Positions 25,827-34,923 are shown, counted from the first letter of the stretch. The stretch is DNA of 64,000 nucleotides from Serratia plymuthica (GCF_018336935.1 NZ_CP068771.1:930001-994000); one strand, 5' to 3'. Numbers and translations: made by a program. The notes: generated by a model not told the origin, from the letters alone.

Positions 25827-25851
25827 GGCCAAAAAAGTCTGCATTTTGGCC
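25827..25851. promoter_or_regulatory. Palindrome between the AraC regulator and the ketosynthase
   Basis: GGCCAAAA, nine bases, TTTTGGCC is a perfect inverted repeat midway in the 179-base divergent gap. It could be the regulator's operator. A small hairpin in a leader is the alternative. Confidence 0.5.
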
Positions 25852-25953
25852 GGATTTTCATAATAGCTTTTGCCCACGCTTTGTAAACTGATATCTATAA
25901 ATTATCTAAAGTAAGTGAAACATAACGATGCCGCTGAAAGGCTAGGATACTCT

Positions 25954-27852
25954 ATGGTCAAGTTACCTGTCATAACCGCATTCGGTGGCTACGGTCCCGC
26001 AGGTCGGAGCTCTTCGCACCACGCATTTCGTCGTATGGTCATGGACGCTTTACCGGAGGACCAACGGCAAGAGACGTTATTATCATTAGCAGTGCTGATG
26101 GGATTGCTTAAATATCAGGATGGCGGCTACCCTAACGCCGAAGGGAATATACGCTCAGCTACACAGGCAGCAGCTGAAATAAAAGAAGCCGTGTTGCAAG
26201 GCACACTGATCAGGAAGATCGCCAAAGAGTATTTTGATGTCGATGCCGTGGCCAGCCATGCCAAATTGAATATGGCGGCGGGTGCCGAACCTTTGAGTTT
26301 TGATATGCCCAGCCGGCAGTTGCCCCAGCCTTTGCCGCAAGGATGGCGGGTTGAGCCGCTCGCGGACGATCGGGTACGCATTACCGTTCGGGGCGAAATG
26401 GACTGCAAAATTGACGTCACGCTGCGCACCGAAGCGCAAGCCGCAGGCCAATTGCCGCAGGGATTCAGGCCGGGTGACCACTACAGCTCGCAGTTTCATC
26501 CCCGCGCGTTGCAGATGGCGATCGTTGCGGCCTCCGATGCCATTAATGCCCTGGGGATCCCGTGGAATGAAGTCCGGGCTGCGATTGCGCCGGACCAGTT
26601 GGGGGTGTATTCCGGCAATATTCTGGGGCAGCTCGACGACCAGGGGTTTGGCGGTATGCTGCAATCGCGCCTGAAGGGTAACCGCGTCAGCGCCAAACAG
26701 TGCCCGTTGGGCTTGAACAGCATGTGCGCCGATTTTTTGAATGCCTATGTGTTGGGCAGTGTGGGGCACACCAGCGCTACCCTGGGCGCTTGCGCCACTT
26801 TTCTCTACAACCTGAATGCCGCAGCGGAAGATATCAAGGCAGGCAGGATCCGCGTGGCCATCGTAGGGAGCGCGGAGGCGCCGATCACCCCGGAAGTGAT
26901 CGAGGGTTTTGATGCGATGGGGGCGCTGGCGACGGAGAGCAAGCTCAAACGTATCGATGAAACCGAAACGGCAGACTGGCGCAACAGCAGCCGTCCGTTC
27001 GGCAACAGCTGCGGTTTTGTGATTGCCGAGTCCAGCCAATATATTGTGCTGATGGATGATGAGCTGGCATTGCAACTGGGGGCGGAGATTCATGGTGCGG
27101 TGAGCGATGTTTTCATCAACGCCGACGGTTATAAACGCTCCATCGCCTCGCCGGGGCCGGGCAATTACATCACCATGGCGAAGGCCGTCGCGTCTGCCGT
27201 CACGATGGCCGGGCTGGAATGCGTACAAAAAGGCTCTTTCATTCAGGCGCACGGTTCCAGCACGCCAAAAAACTGCGTGTCCGAAGCCGAGATCTTTGAC
27301 CGGGTCGCCGAAGCCTTTTCCATTGACGCATGGCCCGTCACGGCGGTGAAATCCTATCTGGGGCACTCATTGGGGCCGGCGAGTGGCGATCAGTTGATCA
27401 GCTGTTTGGGCACCTTTAAGTACGGCATCTTGCCGGGAATCAAGAGCGTGGATCAGATATCGCCGCAGGTGAATGACGCTCGCTTGCTGATCCCGACTCA
27501 GGATCGGCCTTTGTCTGCCGACCAGGCGCAGATCGCTTTTATCAACTCGAAAGGGTTTGGCGGAAACAATGCCACCGGCGTGGTCTACTCACCGCAACTG
27601 ACGGCGCAGTGGTTGCGCAAACGGCATGGCGAGCAGGCCTTCGCCGACTACCAGCAGCGCAGACGGCAGGTACAGCAACAGGCGGCGGATTATGATGTGG
27701 CAGCCTCACGTGGCGAACTGAACGTTATCTATCTTTTTGGGCAGCATGGCATGGATGAGGCTGAGGTTAAGATCGACATGAACGGCATCACGATGCCGGG
27801 ATTTGAACAACCGATTCATTATTCCAACGTTAAACAATTTCCAGATTTTTAA
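25954..27852 (+). CDS. Stand-alone beta-ketoacyl synthase family protein
   Basis: This is a thiolase-fold condensing enzyme, 632 residues, longer than FabB or FabF (about 410). The catalytic Cys is in TSATLGACATFLYNL, the two histidines in QAHGSSTPKN and KSYLGHSLGPASG, so the Cys-His-His set is complete. The N-terminal 150 residues have no counterpart in FabB and FabF. No acyl carrier protein, acyltransferase or reductase gene is next to it. I start at the ATG at 25954 with an AGGCTAGGA ribosome site rather than at the in-frame GTG at 25915. The AraC-type regulator is divergent. Confidence 0.85.
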   Translation: MVKLPVITAFGGYGPAGRSSSHHAFRRMVMDALPEDQRQETLLSLAVLMGLLKYQDGGYPNAEGNIRSATQAAAEIKEAVLQGTLIRKIAKEYFDVDAVASHAKLNMAAGAEPLSFDMPSRQLPQPLPQGWRVEPLADDRVRITVRGEMDCKIDVTLRTEAQAAGQLPQGFRPGDHYSSQFHPRALQMAIVAASDAINALGIPWNEVRAAIAPDQLGVYSGNILGQLDDQGFGGMLQSRLKGNRVSAKQCPLGLNSMCADFLNAYVLGSVGHTSATLGACATFLYNLNAAAEDIKAGRIRVAIVGSAEAPITPEVIEGFDAMGALATESKLKRIDETETADWRNSSRPFGNSCGFVIAESSQYIVLMDDELALQLGAEIHGAVSDVFINADGYKRSIASPGPGNYITMAKAVASAVTMAGLECVQKGSFIQAHGSSTPKNCVSEAEIFDRVAEAFSIDAWPVTAVKSYLGHSLGPASGDQLISCLGTFKYGILPGIKSVDQISPQVNDARLLIPTQDRPLSADQAQIAFINSKGFGGNNATGVVYSPQLTAQWLRKRHGEQAFADYQQRRRQVQQQAADYDVAASRGELNVIYLFGQHGMDEAEVKIDMNGITMPGFEQPIHYSNVKQFPDF

Positions 27853-28491
27853 TTATACGGATTTATAACTTTATAGCGTTGAAATTATTTATAAACTTTT
27901 TATTTATAAGGGTGTTTGCGATTCCGCAGGCACCTTATCTGTGTGGCGATAATAATCTGGAGAAACAAAGTGGTTAATCTCAGTGAGATTCTGATTGCCT
28001 TTGGTTGGGACGGTATTGTTGTGGGTATTATGATGGGGGGTAATGGGGATATTTGCCTTGATTGTTATGGCCGTAGGCAGGGTATCAGCACTGTAATCTT
28101 CTATCAATTGTAGTTTTTATATTGAGAGCCTAATAATGGAAGCGTTACTGAGTGCACGCCAACTCGGCAGAGACGTTATTGCTGCAACGGTAGAAAATAA
28201 TAACTATCACGTAATAGTAAATTTGCAAAGAGAATAATTGCTCGCGTTGAATCTCATCCGTTGATGAGAAACCCTGTCTTGTCAAAAATGAATAGCGGTG
28301 AATTTTATCTCAACCAGATGAAAGTCTTCCATCTGGAGTTTTATCATGCTTTTTCCCAGGTCTTTACCGATGCGGTGATCGAAGCGCTGAGCTCGGCAAA
28401 ACGGCTGGAAGGCCGCCTGGGCGCCAGGGAAAAAATGGCTGCGCGTTTCCTGCTGCAGATTAACCTGCTGGACGAATTGGGCTTCCACCCG
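27853..28491. other. AT-rich gap with two tiny frames, no secure gene
   Basis: Between the ketosynthase and the IS3 fragment I see only short frames. One (27970-28113, GTG start with GGAG seven bases before) encodes 47 residues containing IVVGIMMGGNGDICLDCYGRR. Another (28136-28237) encodes 33 residues starting MEALLSARQLGRDV. A plus-strand frame near 28310-28480 contains FTDAVIEALSSAKRLEGRLGAREKMA and is cut by the IS fragment. None belongs to a family I recognise. CCAGATG...CATCTGG near 28315 can form a hairpin. Confidence 0.5.
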
Positions 28492-28557
28492 GGGACCTGT
28501 TTCGGTCTGTTTCAGCGAAAAAGCGATCTGTTCTTCGGTATAACGGGGCTTTTTCAT
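28492..28557 (-). pseudogene. IS3-family orfA fragment (5' end only)
   Basis: The first 22 or so codons read MKKPRYTEEQIAFSLKQTETG, then P-R-V-E, a clear match to the start of IS3-type orfA (IS407-like subgroup). Similarity then stops: the remaining frame has no helix-turn-helix and no orfB follows. It is a truncated insertion sequence. The inverted-repeat end probably lies near 28610-28630. Confidence 0.75.
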
Positions 28558-28819
28558 GACGGATTGGCCTCTTTGTTCGGTGAAAGAAAGACCGGATACT
28601 TCAGTTTAGACTGGTACTGTTTAAAAGGGGGAGATCACTTTTTCCTCCATACGTCGATATAACTTGTGTTTTCTCCATTTAAATCGCCAATCTATCCAAA
28701 ATGGATGCTGTCAGAAACTGGGGTATCTTGGATAAATCTATCGTTGATATCCCACTACGCATTTAAATGATGGTGAAAAATTAAAATCAATAGAAAAAAT
28801 AAATATTTTACTTTACTTC

Positions 28820-29086
28820 TTAGCTAAAGAAATAAATTATAGCAATAACAACAACACAGACGGAACAGATTAATAAATTCCCAGAGAAATCTTTTAATGA
28901 GTCTAAATAATCATTGTTGTTTTTATTTAACTTACTAATTGCTTCCGCTTCGTTTTCAGCATCGATTTCAATGCGATGCCTTCTAAACCCTTTTAGCTTC
29001 ATATCCTTAATTATTTCTCGTGTAACCACTTCTTTTTTCATCACTCTTGATGCATCGCTCTTTATAAAAACAACATATCTATTCAT
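28820..29086 (-). CDS. Small membrane protein, possible immunity protein
   Basis: The 88-residue protein starts MNRYVVFIKSDASRVMKKEV, is highly charged in the middle (IEIDAENEAEAISKLNKNNND), and ends with one membrane segment (LLICSVCVVVIAIIYFF). The ATG at 29086 has GGAG six bases before it. No family is recognised. It lies 55 bases downstream of the relic double-glycine peptide gene on the same strand. A small membrane protein in that position is typical of bacteriocin immunity genes, but this is positional inference only. Confidence 0.55.
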   Translation of the reverse strand: MNRYVVFIKSDASRVMKKEVVTREIIKDMKLKGFRRHRIEIDAENEAEAISKLNKNNNDYLDSLKDFSGNLLICSVCVVVIAIIYFFS

Positions 29087-29141
29087 CATATTCTCCATAA
29101 AGGTACAGAGTTTTATTCCTGTAAAAATTTTTGTTAGTTAA

Positions 29142-29331
29142 CTAACATTTGGTTCCGGACTCTCTAGCTTCATTAGACTCAGTACCATTTTCCCAGAAAC
29201 CACTGGCACCGGAGTCACTGCCATAGTGACTATTTTGTGACAAGAATGATCCAGAACGGTGATCACCACCGTTATTTCCACTCCCGTCTCGAGCCTGCCA
29301 TCCACCTGTGGCTACTTAAAATCTCCTTCAT
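29142..29331 (-). pseudogene. Decayed double-glycine-leader peptide gene (leader frameshift)
   Basis: A start codon at 29331 with AGGAG seven bases before it begins M-K-E-I-L. Just after, in another frame, come V-A-T-G-G and a 52-residue Gly/Ser/Asn-rich core starting WQARDGSGNNGGDHRSG and ending ESGTKC-stop at 29142. MKEIL plus VATGG are the two ends of a 15-residue leader like MREL...AGG of the precursors at 18676 and 19003. One base now sits where about 15 would be needed, so a 14-base deletion would explain both the missing middle and the frameshift. As it stands, translation from the ATG ends after 19 codons. Confidence 0.6.
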
Positions 29332-30018
29332 AAATGCTCTCCTGTGGATTTACTGAGTTTACAATCATTAGAAATTATTGAGTTACATACTATTCATGTA
29401 TGACGCGTAAAAAAAGTAAATATTTATAAATTATGATTTATGTCACTCGCTTAAATAATTTTCGCCGTAGATTGCGATGAGTTCTACAGCATTCTTGTAG
29501 CATCAACAGCACTCATATTATTGGAAAAAACATAAATAATTTTGTATTTCCCATCAGTTTTTTGTTTCACAGCGCAGGCATCGGAAGCGTTCGTACTGAA
29601 TCGGGCAAGCCAACGTTGATAAGCAACAGACGAGTTTCTCACTGCTCTGCAGCCTCAACCGTCTTTAAGCCGATACCTAAATAGCTGCGCCTAATGGTGC
29701 TACAGGTGAGGAGCTTACAGAGCACCGACACGCCGTGAATCCGTCCATGGAGGCTCGTATCGCGCATCCATGCGTTCAACGGTCGGCTAACCTGCATGCT
29801 CCCACCTGTCTCCGACTCGGGTCTGGCGGTATTAAACGCCGTTATTTAGCCTCTAAAGAAAACATCCCCCGATAATCGGCATCAAAATGACGTCACCTTT
29901 GCGGCGGCTAAGGCGATGTTGGCTTATTTGGCGATGATTGAGCTGACATTTACCTGAACTCGGTAATGATGACCGCCACGTCTCCACACTGTGTGGAACA
30001 ATCCGGCGGAATGCGGTT
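29332..30018. other. Gene-free region
   Basis: Nearly 700 bases, AT-rich to about 29580 and then more GC-rich. I find no frame with family resemblance, no tRNA and no clear terminator or insertion-sequence end. The compositional change near 29.6 kb may mark the right edge of the acquired segment. Confidence 0.5.
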
Positions 30019-31563
30019 ATGTCTCTGCAACAAATCCCTACCAAACCCCTGGCCGGCAAGGCGCTAAAAGGCATTGGCTATCGGCATTGCGTCTATCTGA
30101 TTCTGATGTTTGCCGCCGGGATCCGGTTTATTTCCTTAACCGGCAGATACTTTTGGTGTGACGAGGCCTCCAGCGTGCTGACCAGCCGTTATGACGTTTC
30201 GGCGCTGTTGTACCATGCTTCTTTTGACGTCCATCCGCCGCTTTATTATCTGCTGCTGCGTGGCTGGATGCTGCTGTTCGGCGATAGCATTTTTGCTGCC
30301 CGTTCTCTCAGCCTGCTGTTTGGCGTTATTACGGTCGCGCTGGCCATAAAGCTGACGCGCAAGGTTGCCAATGAACGGGCGGCACTGCTGGCCGGCAGCC
30401 TGATGGCAATGATGCCGATGGCGGTGCGTTACAGCCAGGAGGCGCGTATGTATGCGCTGATGGGAATGTTGACGATCGCCGCTACCCTGGCGCTGGTGAT
30501 GTGGTTAAAGACGCCCGCTAACCGTCGTTATTTGGCGGTTTATGCGTTATTGATGGCGTTGAGTTTTTATACGCACTACTTCACCATTTTTGCCTTAATA
30601 AGTCACTGGATAGTGCTGTTGGCGCTGTCCTGCCGGCGTGATGAACCCCAGCGTTATCTTAAGCAACCGGCCTGGTGGCTGGCTAATCTGGCTATAGGGC
30701 TGGCCTATATCCCCTGGCTGTTGGTGTTGGTGAACTTGCTGGATCATATTGCGGAGCTGAAAGTGGGCGGGGATGTCGGCTGGATCCCCCAGGTGGTGTG
30801 GAGCGATCTTCCTGCCATGTATTGGCGGTTATTCACCGGGGATGACGGCAGAGGTTATCCCGCGATCATTTTTTGGCTGTTACCTTTGTGTTTCACCGGG
30901 CTGTCATGCTTCTGGCTGATGGGGCGGAGAGGGGAAAGAAAATACCCTCTGCTGTTGCTTTGCAGCGTATTTATCCCTGTTACTCTGCTGTTTATTATTT
31001 CGTTCCGAACACCGCTGTTCGTCGACCGCTATTTATTTTTCGCCTCATTGGGCATTCCGATCATCCTGGCCCTGTTAATTACTGAAAACGAAAAAAAGGC
31101 GCACAGGATTTTATTGTTGCTGCTGGTTAGCCTGCTGTTTGGCAGCGGGCTGCGGAATGATTATCCGTCGGAGAAAGATGAGTTTAAGGCGATGGTGAGT
31201 TATATCAACAGTGGCTATCAACCTGATGATGCCGTCGTCGTCAGCAATATGTTCAATTATCTGAGTTATGTTTATTACAACGAAAAAGGGCATCGCGCGT
31301 TGCTGTATACGCCGGTCAAGCCCAACGGTATTTCCGGAAAGCCCAATGCCTATGGCTTTGGCACTTTTTTCCACGATCGCGCGGCGCAGACCTATGTCGA
31401 TAATCTCAACGCCCTGGTGGGGCCTCATCGCCGGGTGTGGTTAGTCAGCGGCGGCGATTTTAATCAGGATTTTGGGCGGTTGCCGCCAGGATGGGCCAAC
31501 ACCAGCACCTTTAAAAGCGGCGGGTTCGAATCGCGGCTGTTTATCGTTAAATCAGGCCGGTGA
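30019..31563 (+). CDS. GT-C fold membrane glycosyltransferase (ArnT/PMT-like)
   Basis: This 514-residue inner-membrane protein has about eleven hydrophobic segments. The first extracytoplasmic loop has the acidic pair in FWCDEASSVLTSRY, and SFDVHPPLYYLLLRGW follows. Both are hallmarks of GT39/GT83 transferases that use polyprenyl-phosphate sugars in the periplasm. The RYSQEARMYAL segment also fits. The acceptor is unknown; no polyprenyl-phosphate glycosyltransferase or flippase gene is adjacent, so it may decorate a surface glycan made elsewhere. Confidence 0.82.
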   Translation: MSLQQIPTKPLAGKALKGIGYRHCVYLILMFAAGIRFISLTGRYFWCDEASSVLTSRYDVSALLYHASFDVHPPLYYLLLRGWMLLFGDSIFAARSLSLLFGVITVALAIKLTRKVANERAALLAGSLMAMMPMAVRYSQEARMYALMGMLTIAATLALVMWLKTPANRRYLAVYALLMALSFYTHYFTIFALISHWIVLLALSCRRDEPQRYLKQPAWWLANLAIGLAYIPWLLVLVNLLDHIAELKVGGDVGWIPQVVWSDLPAMYWRLFTGDDGRGYPAIIFWLLPLCFTGLSCFWLMGRRGERKYPLLLLCSVFIPVTLLFIISFRTPLFVDRYLFFASLGIPIILALLITENEKKAHRILLLLLVSLLFGSGLRNDYPSEKDEFKAMVSYINSGYQPDDAVVVSNMFNYLSYVYYNEKGHRALLYTPVKPNGISGKPNAYGFGTFFHDRAAQTYVDNLNALVGPHRRVWLVSGGDFNQDFGRLPPGWANTSTFKSGGFESRLFIVKSGR

Positions 31564-31633
31564 AGGCCGAGGGCCGCGGCTGCTGTGGGGAGTCGCCAAC
31601 GACACCACTCCGCGGGTGCATTGACGGGAGGCG

Positions 31634-31798
31634 TTACTTTTCTTCTCCAGGGCGGAAATAATGCCCGCATTTAGGGCAGATCATGGTGATATTTTTGCGC
31701 ACCTTGCTGCTGCTTTGTTCGGAGACGTAAGCGCATTTTGGGCAAGTCACTTTCACGGATGTGGCGCTGAACATCTTAAGGGCATCAAAGATAGACAT
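31634..31798 (-). CDS. Mini zinc-ribbon protein 1
   Basis: The 54-residue protein has two CPKC knuckles, VTCPKCAYVSEQSS and MICPKCGHYFRPGEEK, the four cysteines of a zinc ribbon. The start is placed at 31798 (MSIFDALKMFS), preceded by GGTGAAAG; 18 upstream in-frame codons are unsupported. It resembles the YnfU-type small zinc proteins of enterics. A paralogue lies at 36938-37099. The role is unknown, possibly nucleic-acid binding. Confidence 0.75.
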   Translation of the reverse strand: MSIFDALKMFSATSVKVTCPKCAYVSEQSSSKVRKNITMICPKCGHYFRPGEEK

Positions 31799-32074
31799 AT
31801 CTTTCACCGGGTAGATGTAGGGGGTTATCACTATACCACCCGGCGCTCTCAATAGCCCTGAATCGATTGTTTTTTAATCTGTTTTGTGAGCGCGATACTC
31901 ATCCCTGAGCGCCGGCGTCACGGTCAACAGGTCACATTTCCATCCGGTGTTACATCTGCCGGAGCAACCTTACGCAGGAATGACAGTTCTATACATAGGG
32001 ATTGGTAAGGTAACCCTACCCGATGATGTTGTGTGTTAGTCCCTGTAGTGTATTACCCCATCCCTGTTAAGTTT

Positions 32075-32098
32075 ATCCCGCCTCGTGCGGGATTTTTT
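32075..32098 (+). terminator. Orphan plus-strand terminator
   Basis: ATCCCGC, loop CTCGT, GCGGGAT is followed by seven Ts on the plus strand. Both neighbouring genes are on the minus strand, so no known transcript needs it. It overlaps the stop codon of the aldo/keto reductase. A short unannotated RNA starting between 31860 and 32040 is one explanation. Confidence 0.6.
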
Positions 32099-33162
32099 TA
32101 TCTGCGCCCGGCGATGTTCAGGCCGCCGAACATGATGTTGCGGGTGGTCGACAGCGTAAGGAAATCATGCGGGAAGCCCAATTCAATCGCGCTAAGTGCA
32201 TCCAGCCGTTGCCACTGATTTTCCGCCAGCCTGACCGCCAGCGCGCCGAGGTTGTCATCCAGTTGCGTCAGCGTGCGTGCGCCGATAATGGGCGCGGTCA
32301 CCGCCGGATTGCGCAGCGTCCAGGCAAGCGCTACCTGGGCGGACGTGTAACCGGTTTCGCGGGCGATATCGCCCAGGGCATCGGCAATGTCGAGATTGTG
32401 GGCGGTCAGCGTTCCTTTGGTGCGTACCACCTCGCGTCGCGTACCCGTCTCATCCCCCTCGGGGTGCAGATCTTGCCGCCGGTATTTGCCGCTCAATACC
32501 CCTCCCGCGAGCGGCGACCACGGGATCACGCCCAGCCCCAACTCTTGTGCCATCGGGATCAATTCGCGCTCCACCGTGCGTTCCAGCAGGCTGTATTCGA
32601 TCTGCAGGCCGATAAGCGGCGACCAGCCGCGCAAATCCGCCAGCATCTGCATTCTGGCGGCCTGCCAGGCCGGGAGGTCCGATACCGCCAGGTAGAGTAC
32701 TTTGCCGGCGCGCACCAGATCGTCCATCGCGCGCATGATTTCTTCCACCGGCGTGGTGTAGTCCCAGGCGTGCAAATAGAGCAGATCGATATAGTCGGTG
32801 TTCAGGCGCCGCAGGCTATCCTCCACCGATCGCACCATGCTTTTGCGGTGATTGCCGCCGGAGTTCGGGTTATCGGGCTGCATCGGCAACGTGTATTTGG
32901 TGGCGATCACCAGACGGTCGCGGCGCCCGGTGGCGAATTCGCCGACAAAGCGTTCGGCGCTGCCTTCGGTATAGCGGTTGGCGGTATCGATAAAGTTGCC
33001 GCCGCGATCGACATAGGTGTCGAACAGGCGGCGGGCCTCGGCCTGTTCCGCTCCCCAGCCCCAGTCGGCGCCGAAGGTCATGGTGCCGAGCGCCAGCGGC
33101 GAGACGCGCAGGCCGGAGCGGCCCAGCAGGCGGTAACTGTCCAGCGATAAGGATGTGTTCAT
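32098..33162 (-). CDS. Aldo/keto reductase
   Basis: This 354-residue NADPH-dependent oxidoreductase of the AKR superfamily has the catalytic Asp/Tyr in FIDTANRYTEG, Lys in VIATKYTLPMQ, His in LLYLHAWDYTTP, and the cofactor segment APIIGARTLTQLDDNL. It is probably an aldehyde or ketone reductase of broad range. It is divergent from a LysR regulator, 97 bases away, that likely controls it. Confidence 0.92.
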   Translation of the reverse strand: MNTSLSLDSYRLLGRSGLRVSPLALGTMTFGADWGWGAEQAEARRLFDTYVDRGGNFIDTANRYTEGSAERFVGEFATGRRDRLVIATKYTLPMQPDNPNSGGNHRKSMVRSVEDSLRRLNTDYIDLLYLHAWDYTTPVEEIMRAMDDLVRAGKVLYLAVSDLPAWQAARMQMLADLRGWSPLIGLQIEYSLLERTVERELIPMAQELGLGVIPWSPLAGGVLSGKYRRQDLHPEGDETGTRREVVRTKGTLTAHNLDIADALGDIARETGYTSAQVALAWTLRNPAVTAPIIGARTLTQLDDNLGALAVRLAENQWQRLDALSAIELGFPHDFLTLSTTRNIMFGGLNIAGRR

Positions 33163-33259
33163 GGGCGTTCTCCTGTTGATGTGGATTTCAAGATAGACCC
33201 GGCGGGCCCTTCACGGAATACGCTATAATCTTCATGAATTATTAAGTGATGGAGGCATA

Positions 33260-34171
33260 ATGAGAGGGAGTGAATTTGCAGAGCTGCGCGCTTTTGCCGC
33301 CATTGTTGAACACGGCAGCTTTGCCCGCGCCGCCGCGCACCTGGGCATGAGCGCCTCGGCGCTGAGCCAGACGCTGCGCAATCTGGAAAGCCGTTTGGGG
33401 CTGCGGCTGTTGAACCGCACCACCCGCAGCGTGGCGCCCACCGACGCCGGGGCGCAGATGTTGGCGCGCCTGTTGCCGGCTATTGCCGAAATCGATGCGG
33501 CGGTGGCGCAGGCGGTCAACCAACGCCAGCTGCCCACCGGGCGTTTGCGGCTCAATATTACGCGGATCGCCGCCATGCATTATCTGGCGCCGTTGATCGC
33601 GCCGTTTCATCGACAGTACCCGGATATTCTCCTCGATCTCAACGTGGAAGACCGGCTGGTGGACATTGTCGCCGGCGGTTTCGATGCCGGCGTGCGTCTG
33701 CATGAGAAGCTGGAAAAGGACATGGTGGCGATCAAGCTTGGCGGAGACCTGCGGATGCGGGTAGTCGCCTCGCCGGCGTATCTGGCCCGTCATGGCCAAC
33801 CGCAGGCGCCGCGCGAGCTGCGCCAACATCTTTGCCTGAATTTTCGCTGGCCAACCAATGGCAATCTTTACCGCTGGGAGTTTGAGCGCGACGGTGAAAC
33901 GCTGGATATCGCGGTGGAAGGGCCGGTGATCGTCGACGAACCGGAGATCCTGGTGCGGGCGGCGCTGGACGGCGTGGGCATCGCCTACCTGTTTGAGCAC
34001 CAAGTGGCCGCTGCGCTGGCCGACGGCCGGCTGGCACCGCTGTTGGATGCCTGGACACCGCCTTTTCCCGGTTTTTACCTTTACTACCCCGCCAACCGAC
34101 AAATGCCGCGCCCACTGCGCGCGTTTATTGATTTCGCCCGGCAGCAGGGCGTGCAGGCGGCAGGGGCATAA
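33260..34171 (+). CDS. LysR-family transcriptional regulator of the aldo/keto reductase
   Basis: This 303-residue LTTR has the DNA-binding segment FAAIVEHGSFARAAAHLGMSASALSQTLRNLESRLG and then LLNRTTRSVAPTDAG. The effector domain follows, with GRLRLNITRIAAMHYLAPLI. GGAGG precedes the ATG at 33260. A TATAAT and a TTCATGAA palindrome lie at 33220-33240. Divergence from the reductase gene suggests it is the regulator. Confidence 0.9.
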   Translation: MRGSEFAELRAFAAIVEHGSFARAAAHLGMSASALSQTLRNLESRLGLRLLNRTTRSVAPTDAGAQMLARLLPAIAEIDAAVAQAVNQRQLPTGRLRLNITRIAAMHYLAPLIAPFHRQYPDILLDLNVEDRLVDIVAGGFDAGVRLHEKLEKDMVAIKLGGDLRMRVVASPAYLARHGQPQAPRELRQHLCLNFRWPTNGNLYRWEFERDGETLDIAVEGPVIVDEPEILVRAALDGVGIAYLFEHQVAAALADGRLAPLLDAWTPPFPGFYLYYPANRQMPRPLRAFIDFARQQGVQAAGA

Positions 34172-34301
34172 ATGCCATCCGGTTTTTTTGAATAACTCCG
34201 TCAGTTAAATTGGGTATTCACACTGCGGCCACTTGAGTAGATTGGATCAGAATATTTGAGGGTGCCGCCGGCACCCCGATGCAACTACCCGGGAGTTTCT
34301 T

Positions 34302-34853
34302 ATGGCGAAGACAGTGGTGATTTTTCATTCCGGCTACGGCCACACCGAGCGTTTGGCGAACATTGTTGCCGAAGGCGCAGAAGCTGAGCTGATCGCTATC
34401 GATCAAGACGGCAATATCGGCGAAGAAGCCTGGCAGAAACTGGATGAGGCCGACGCCATCATCTTTGGTTCGCCGACCTACATGGGCGGCCCATCGTGGC
34501 AGTTCAAGAAATTTGCCGACGCCAGCTCAAAAGCCTGGTTCACTCGCAAATGGCAGGACAAGGTGTTCGGCGGTTTCACCAACAGCGCCAGCCTGAACGG
34601 CGACAAGCAGGTTACGCTGATCGCCCTGCAAACGCTGGCTTCACAGCACGGCGGTTTGTGGGTCAGCCTGGGGCTGCCGCCGGCCAACAGCAAAGCGGCG
34701 CAGCGTACCGATGTGAACAATCTGGGCGGCTCAGTTGGCCTGTTGGTACAAACGCCCGCCGATGCCAGCGTAGATGAAATGCTGTCGGGGGATTTGGAAA
34801 CCGCCAAATTGTACGGTCAGCGCGTCGCGAGCATTGCCGCCAAACTGGCGTGA
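34302..34853 (+). CDS. WrbA-like flavodoxin-family NAD(P)H:quinone oxidoreductase
   Basis: This 183-residue flavodoxin-fold protein has the FMN phosphate loop HSGYGHTERLA after the first strand. The isoalloxazine-binding segments are GSPTYMGGPSWQFKKFAD and GGFTNSASLNGDKQ, and a His is in SQHGGLWVSLG. It is close to WrbA but slightly shorter. It is expected to reduce quinones by two electrons under oxidative stress. It is a single gene, followed by two candidate small RNAs. Confidence 0.85.
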   Translation: MAKTVVIFHSGYGHTERLANIVAEGAEAELIAIDQDGNIGEEAWQKLDEADAIIFGSPTYMGGPSWQFKKFADASSKAWFTRKWQDKVFGGFTNSASLNGDKQVTLIALQTLASQHGGLWVSLGLPPANSKAAQRTDVNNLGGSVGLLVQTPADASVDEMLSGDLETAKLYGQRVASIAAKLA

Positions 34854-34923
34854 TCTGCTCCCCATCACGTCCGGTGGAAGGAACGCGTCGTTCATTTTTT
34901 CTGCACATTTGGCGTGTAAAATG

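Noticed and set aside
26155-27366. 403-residue minus-strand frame opposite the ketosynthase
   Set aside because: Antisense of a complete ketosynthase domain; composition rich in His, Arg, Gln as usual for GC-rich antisense frames.
28261-28662. 133-residue plus-strand frame over the IS3 fragment
   Set aside because: Its second half is antisense to the recognisable orfA start. The first half is protein-like but cut off, so at best a remnant; mentioned in the gap entry.
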